Assembly: GCA_028565635.1 (NCBI GenBank)
Contig: JAOXYB010048081.1
Coordinates: 1-12,061, forward strand
DNA: 12,061 nucleotides
DNA from: Phoronis ovalis
Lineage: Eukaryota > Phoronida > Phoronidae
Direction: 5' to 3'
The translations under genes were made by a program, and so were the position numbers. How positions within the stretch are numbered: position 1 is the stretch's first letter; the number at the start of each line of letters is the position of its first letter. Below the pieces are notes generated by a model. It did no database searches. It was not told the origin of the DNA and saw only the letters and a list, made by a program, of their open reading frames with translations. Positions 7,279 through 12,061 of the stretch are shown here, one piece after another.

Positions 7279-7591
7279 AATGCAGGTAATTTCGGACACT
7301 TCTGGTTAAAGGGCGTGTGAAACCTCTCACTGACGTGTATATTGTTTTCACTGTTTGTTTAGATGTCCTGTAGGCGCCAGCATTGCATTGTGGCAAAAAT
7401 TTAATACTCACTTGATGTAGGTAATTCGGACACCTAGTAGATAATTTCGGACACGAAGGTCGGTTTACTCAGTGTCCTTTATTTTGCTAGGTCTAAAGAG
7501 ATATTTTGTTGTTTTTTGTTTTTTTTAGATGTTATCAGTGAATTATTCGAGGGTGTCCAAGATTACTTAAATGTCCAGAATTACCTCCATT
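7279..7591. mobile_element. 313-bp TIR element flanked by TA
   Basis: The left end is AATGCAGGTAATTTCGGACA (from 7279). The right end, inverted, is AATGGAGGTAATTCTGGACA (from 7591). A TA dinucleotide lies immediately outside both ends (7277-7278 and 7592-7593), as expected of a Tc1/mariner-type TA duplication. A box close to GGTAATTTCGGACAC recurs inside: 7285-7299, 7420-7433 and 7441-7454 in plus orientation, 7553-7566 and 7572-7585 inverted. There is no transposase, so it is non-autonomous. The open frame on the minus strand at 7142-7411 crosses the left boundary and is not credible. Superfamily assignment rests only on the TA and is tentative. Confidence 0.7.
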
Positions 7592-7593
7592 TA

Positions 7594-9326
7594 ATATCCT
7601 AATTTAAATATAATTTAAATATTGTTTAGATTATTTATATTTAAGGAAGTTGTTAATTTCCTTGTGTATATAAGGAAGAGTGATAGTTGTCAGGTAAGTG
7701 TGAACTTGACCTTTGAGTTTGTGTTGAAACTTATTTAGAACATGCAGCTTCCTGATACCTGATAATATTAAATTGTAATTATTGGTAAACATACATGAAC
7801 AGTGAGTTACATTACTAAATGTCATGTTTCTTCTGTAATTTTATTACAGTTGATTGTATTTCTCGTTTGTGACCAACCGATACTATGGTTAGTGATGGGT
7901 AGGAAGTACAATTAAATTGTGTTATAAATAAGAACACAAATTAATGTTAATACACACTTTTTTCTCACACTTACTATGGCTAAGCTATGAAAAAATTACA
8001 AAATGAAGTGTTTATTTTTTCATTTTAGTGTATTAGCATGGTATTGGTGTTATTGTGAATTTACCCCTTCAATTTATTTGATGTACAAATAGACTCTTCT
8101 ATTTTGCATTGAAAACTACTTAAAGTCAGTTACATGCACCTTAAGTACATGGTGTTTTTCCAGTTAATTTGATGAGTATTTAGCAATTTCACTATGTTGA
8201 CAACTAAAATTCAATCTTGTTATAAATTCAGTACATCTCTAGTTGGTATCAAGGTCACAAATTGAGTTATAATATCAAACATATTTCAGATTTCCTGTCT
8301 TGTATAATTCATAATTCCCAGGTATAATTTTTTGAATGCAGTTCTTTATACTTTGAATTATCCTATTGCCAGTAATTAACTGATTTTAAAATGCTGTAAG
8401 TGCCCTTCTTTTTTTTAAAGATCTTTCTTGTTTGATGAACTTTTTTGAGATTTTTTCAATGAAATTAAAATATCTGCATATTAGTTTCATATCATAACAG
8501 TTTTCATAATCATGCCTTATTAGCCCATGCGATGATAACGAACCAATATTTTCCACCTCCAGATATGATTTATAAATGTCATCTGCATGACTTTCTATGA
8601 ATGGATTATTCCCACATCTGAGGTTTAATTTACATACTATAAATTCATTGATTTTTTACGCTGTAGTACTATATAAGTGGAGCACATGTTAGTTAAAATC
8701 ATTATAGTAAAAAAAGCTGGTATGATTATATGCCCATGTGACCTAAACAGAACTGGTGGATAAGACACTTTGAAAGCTAATATTTTAATCAAATTGTGTT
8801 GACTATTTAGACAATCACTCCACACCTCTACACAGTAAGTACTCAAGTATATGAAGCAAATCTGTGTACTATGGTGTTACTAGGAAACAGAAAAATGTGC
8901 TAATTTTAGCCAGAAGTCAAATGTAGTGATGTATGTATTGTAATTTTTATTATGAGCTATTGAAATAACTATTTTTCACCTTATTCAAGGCTAGGAATAA
9001 ATGGTGCTAATTGTGTATTTGGGCAGTGAACTGAAAAATAATCATTCAGAGATGTCCATATAACAGATCTGCTTGAATGCACAGCTATTTCCAAAGTTAG
9101 TTCCAGCTCCAGTTAGAAATATTCAGAGATGGTCATCTTAATTCATATTTGTTTCGGTCGATTCAAATTAAGAGTTTGATGATGAAGATTTCGAAAAGGG
9201 ATAATGTCCTGCATCTTATTCTGTTGTACACTTTCTCTTGAGTGGTTGGAGAGCACAGTTTAAACATTTGTATGTATGACCTTTTTAGACCATCATTTGT
9301 CCCCTCTATCCCCATTTGCCATATAT
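7594..9326. other. Long stretch without a supported gene
   Basis: This is AT-rich DNA with no coding region I can support. It contains one exact consensus 5' splice site, TGTCAG|GTAAGTG, with the junction after 7693; the frame upstream of it is open for about two dozen codons but is low in complexity. Another donor-like ACA|GTAAGTA occurs near 8834. Neither has a convincing partner acceptor. No structured repeat stands out. Confidence 0.45.
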
Positions 9327-9327
9327 G

Positions 9328-9587
9328 CTGTTCACACAAAAAATTTCAAACCGGCATTCCCTCACATCGGTTCGAGATTGCTGTGTGAACGCGTATCTGA
9401 CTTTCCCAAACTGTTTTGGTTACAGCTACGTACCCAAGCGGGTTTGAAAAACTGCGATGACATGTAGGAAACAGCAGACATATAAATTATAACTGGTTTG
9501 GTCAAACTGGCTTGACTTATTTGTGAGTGGACATCAAAGATTTGCCAAACCAATTTTATAAATCCGATTTTTCAACCATGTGAACAG
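9328..9587 (+). mobile_element. 260-bp MITE-like element with CTGTTCACA ends
   Basis: The perfect 9-bp inverted ends are CTGTTCACA (9328-9336) and TGTGAACAG (9579-9587). Just inside, both ends carry a TTTCAAA / TTGAAAAA-type block. The interior is crowded with AAACCGG, AAACTGG and GGTTTG words in both orientations, such as AACTGGTTTGGTCAAACTGG at about 9492-9511. A partial inverted copy lies at 5505-5640, which confirms that this is a dispersed family. Open frames on both strands here (9276-9467 and 9362-9553) overlap each other and are not credible genes. No clear target-site duplication is seen, so the superfamily is undetermined. Confidence 0.65.
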
Positions 9588-10886
9588 GGGTAGTAGTTGC
9601 TTCGGAGTTGGCCATCATTATTTCTTGTTGTTGAATATACAAAATGCCATGTTGTCAAGTACAAATGTTATAATATCATTTCGTAATTTTGAAATATGGC
9701 CATGATATTTAGAGTTAATTGCAAATGTCTGACGAAAAAGTTGTGGAATTACACCTTTTAAGGTTAAGGCAAAGGTTAAATGTTGGAACATTTACTTTTA
9801 ATCTGTGTGGAGGTGGATTCAGTGCAATCTGAGGGTGTCATATTAGCGTTTTCATGTTTTTGTACATTTCCTATTCATGCACGTTTTATTACCATGACGA
9901 TATATGTTAGTATAATTAGAATTAGTTGCGTATATTTAAATCATGCTTTTCCGTGATAGAAAAAAATATTACAACGTGGCACAAATAACAAAGCATCTTG
10001 TTTTTGAATCTGACCTTCATAATAATTAAAGTCAATCCGTTAAATTACTGGGTCAGCTAGCGAGACAACTGCCAACTAGTGAATGTTTTCTAGCAGATAC
10101 GTCCTAGAACTTGATTAAAAATAGATATTACCTCATCGAAGGTTTTCCTATGAATTAAAATAACATCTGAATTCTCCTTTCAATAGTAACATTAGTCTAA
10201 TTATAAAATAAATGAATTATTTCTGTTATAGGGTGAGTGAGAGTGATAAAAGATGGATGTGTATGGTTATACTTAAAATGGTAAATGTGATAGACATCAG
10301 TTAATAGCTGATCACAGTGATGATGATGACTGGTAGATTAGCAGGTGTAACAGTTCCTTTATGCTCATATTACCATACTTGGGACTCGCACTACGACCTG
10401 TAATACTTTGAACCTGTTCAAAAGTTGGTAAGTACTGTTGTTTTGAATTATGATGTTATAATATAATTCTGTCAACTATGGAGCGATGAATTTCAAGTTG
10501 ACAAACAAAGATTTCTGTATCCCCAAAAACAGCTTAATCTGTACTGGTGATCCCTGGTGGAAACTAGCGGAACCGTCAATCAGATGATCATAAATGTTTG
10601 TAAGCTTCGCTTTAGTGTTCTTTAATTAACTAAGTTATAATGATTATTCAAGGGCACATTTTTGCATTGTTTTATATAATTTTGTGTGTTAGCCAAACCC
10701 TTCACTCCATAACATACTTCAATATTTACTGTTGAACAGGGCATATTTTATGTGAACTTTGTGACTGTTTTTTTTTAATCATCATGAACCATCTAACAGT
10801 ACAGTATAACCTGTTCCACCAGTAAATACATCGTATATATGTACTAGGCCACCTATAAGAATCTAACCAGATATCAGACATACCAA
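9588..10886. other. Long stretch without a supported gene
   Basis: No coding region can be supported. Splice-like motifs occur: TTCTGTTATAG at 10221-10231 is followed by a 23-codon open frame, and TTG|GTAAGTAC has its junction after 10427. These could be exon edges of an unrecognised or non-coding transcript, but there is no consistent frame linking them. A short GTGATGATGATGAC run at about 10317 is the only simple repeat. Confidence 0.4.
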
Positions 10887-11250
10887 GTTACCCGCATTTG
10901 GCGGGTAACACACGCTAAAATTTTGCTCATTTTCTTATGTATAATATGACGTCACAAAAACACTAATCTCCCGTATGTTTTTGCCTTGACCTTGGCATCT
11001 TTGAGATATTGTGTATCATCAAAAAGTTTGGACAAGCACCAGGTAGTTTCAGAGATGATTGTCATTAAACAGGCTTCTGAGCATTTATTACTTGATTTCT
11101 TCACTGTGACTAAATAATATCCAAGCAATCACTAGCACTAGTGAAGATATGATGACATCACAAACCTAAATTAGCTGGTGATTATTCAATTAAATTAAAA
11201 TACATTTGAATAAATATTAATTTTGGAATTATTGACCTTGACCCTATAAA
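10887..11250 (-). repeat. Third hairpin-ended repeat, internally duplicated
   Basis: A perfect hairpin opens the region: GTTACCCGC (10887-10895), loop ATTTG, GCGGGTAAC (10901-10909). To its right, two diverged units follow each other. TGACGTCACAAA (10947) corresponds to TGACATCACAAA (11153), and CCTTGACCTTGG (10984) corresponds to ATTGACCTTGACC (11231). If the hairpin marks the 3' end, as in the other hairpin-tailed repeats, this element is on the minus strand. The TTGACCTT words and a CTTTGAGATATTG block (about 11000) resemble the CTTCGAGATATGG block of copy 1, suggesting a related superfamily. The right boundary is unclear and there is no coding capacity. Confidence 0.45.
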
Positions 11251-12061
11251 CTTACCACACCAATGGAATATTCTGTTGGGATCTATCTAGTACAATAGTA
11301 CTTGAAAGTAGGACACATTTAAGGGTCCATTTCCTTACCTTTATGAAGACATTCTTACTATTGGTAGCAAACTACCTACCACAACTATGTGTCAATGGGG
11401 AGGGATCAGTATATTAAAAGATTGTAAAGCTTGTGACTTGCATATTTGGAAGCAGGATTGATGACTACCATCACTAGGGTGTTTGTCATTTGTCAAAAAG
11501 GGAGAAAAATATCTCTGAAATATGTTATGTCGACAGTGAAATATGTTTTGTCAAAATGTGCATGAAATTTGCATTAATTGCATTAAAAAATTGTAATGTA
11601 GTACTGTTTGTGTTGTTTGCTAAGGGTAAGCTGCCAACTCTCACACATTCTGCTCAAGACTAATGCATTCCACAGAGCATTCCAATTCTAAGCTCCTCTC
11701 GATCTCATGCAATTCGACGAATCTCCTGATTTATTCAAATTTCCAGATATAAAAGTTGCAGTTTTGCTTAATTTGCTTTAAAAAGCCATTGGTGATAGAT
11801 CAAGTAGGCCTAAGTAGGAGGCACATCCATCTCCCCTTTTGAATCCCTGCATCTTGCTGCGTTTTATACCCATCGCTACTTGGCTTCAGCAGAGATGCCA
11901 AGGCCCAGACTGAAGAATGAGTGGGATTTATTTATTTTTATCTTGAGGGCGCGTGGCCACAGGTCATGCGGGAGGGGGTCGCCCGAAAATTTTGATTATT
12001 TTGGTGTCTTTTCCTGCAATCTGGTGCATTTTGTTGGCATAATTTGAAGTTTTGTCAGATA
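11251..12061. other. Stretch without a supported gene; GC-rich patch near the end
   Basis: I find no gene. A 16-bp word, TGAAATATGTTWTGTC, is repeated at 11516 and 11537, 21 bp apart. The octamer-like ATTTGCATTAATT at 11567 also occurs at 4021. From about 11943 to 11987 the composition switches to GC-rich (GGGCGCGTGGCCAC, GGGAGGGGGTCGCCCG), unlike the rest of the window, and may be the edge of another dispersed repeat that continues beyond the window. Confidence 0.35.

Noticed and set aside
7142-7411. 89-codon minus-strand open frame
   Set aside because: It crosses the left boundary of the TIR element at 7279, mixing flank and repeat, and shows no recognisable protein pattern.
9368-9380. GGTTCGAGATT as a possible tRNA-type B box, hinting at a SINE
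   Set aside because: It lacks the trailing CC of the B box, the other copy at 5505-5640 reads GGTTTGAGATT, and no A box or cloverleaf is present.
9276-9553. Open frames on both strands within the 9328-9587 element
   Set aside because: They overlap each other and cross the element end; neither resembles a transposase.

Overview
This window is AT-rich (roughly two thirds A+T by eye) eukaryotic nuclear DNA. It has no bacterial-style gene packing, no long open reading frames, and many non-coding repeats. The repeat style suggests a marine invertebrate: families full of TGACCT/AGGTCA half-sites, hairpin-ended repeats, MITE-like inverted-repeat elements and a foldback element built of short tandem modules. 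Foldback elements with modular arms are known from sea urchins (the TU elements) and from Drosophila (FB), but I cannot name the phylum, let alone the species, from sequence alone.

Layout: 1-380 is the end of a hairpin-tailed interspersed repeat, cut by the window edge. 380-3090 is AT-rich with no recognisable gene. 3096-3612 is the best candidate gene start: a minus-strand ATG with good start context and a 45-codon reading frame, preceded by a TATA box, an ETS site, CCAAT boxes and a GC box. 3788-3873 is a hairpin. About 4050 to 6090 is a cluster of repeats laid end to end: a degenerate tandem repeat of about 280 bp, a 365-bp foldback element, a 370-bp element with 65-69 bp inverted ends, a partial copy of a second MITE-like family, and a second hairpin-tailed repeat. 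6100-6700 has several weak exon-like stretches on both strands. 7279-7591 is a 313-bp TIR element flanked by TA. 9328-9587 is a fuller copy of the MITE-like family seen at 5505-5640. 10887 to about 11250 is a third hairpin-ended repeat in the opposite orientation. The remainder shows no gene I can support.

No complete protein-coding gene, tRNA, rRNA, transposase or reverse transcriptase is visible. The mobile elements are all non-autonomous. The most interesting signals are structural. Terminal hairpins differ in sequence between copies yet stay paired. The foldback arms are made of alternating modules of about 20 bp in a 41-bp register. One TIR element carries five copies of a 14-15 bp box pointing inward from its two ends. 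Exon calls are low confidence because short open frames and splice-like motifs occur often by chance in such DNA.
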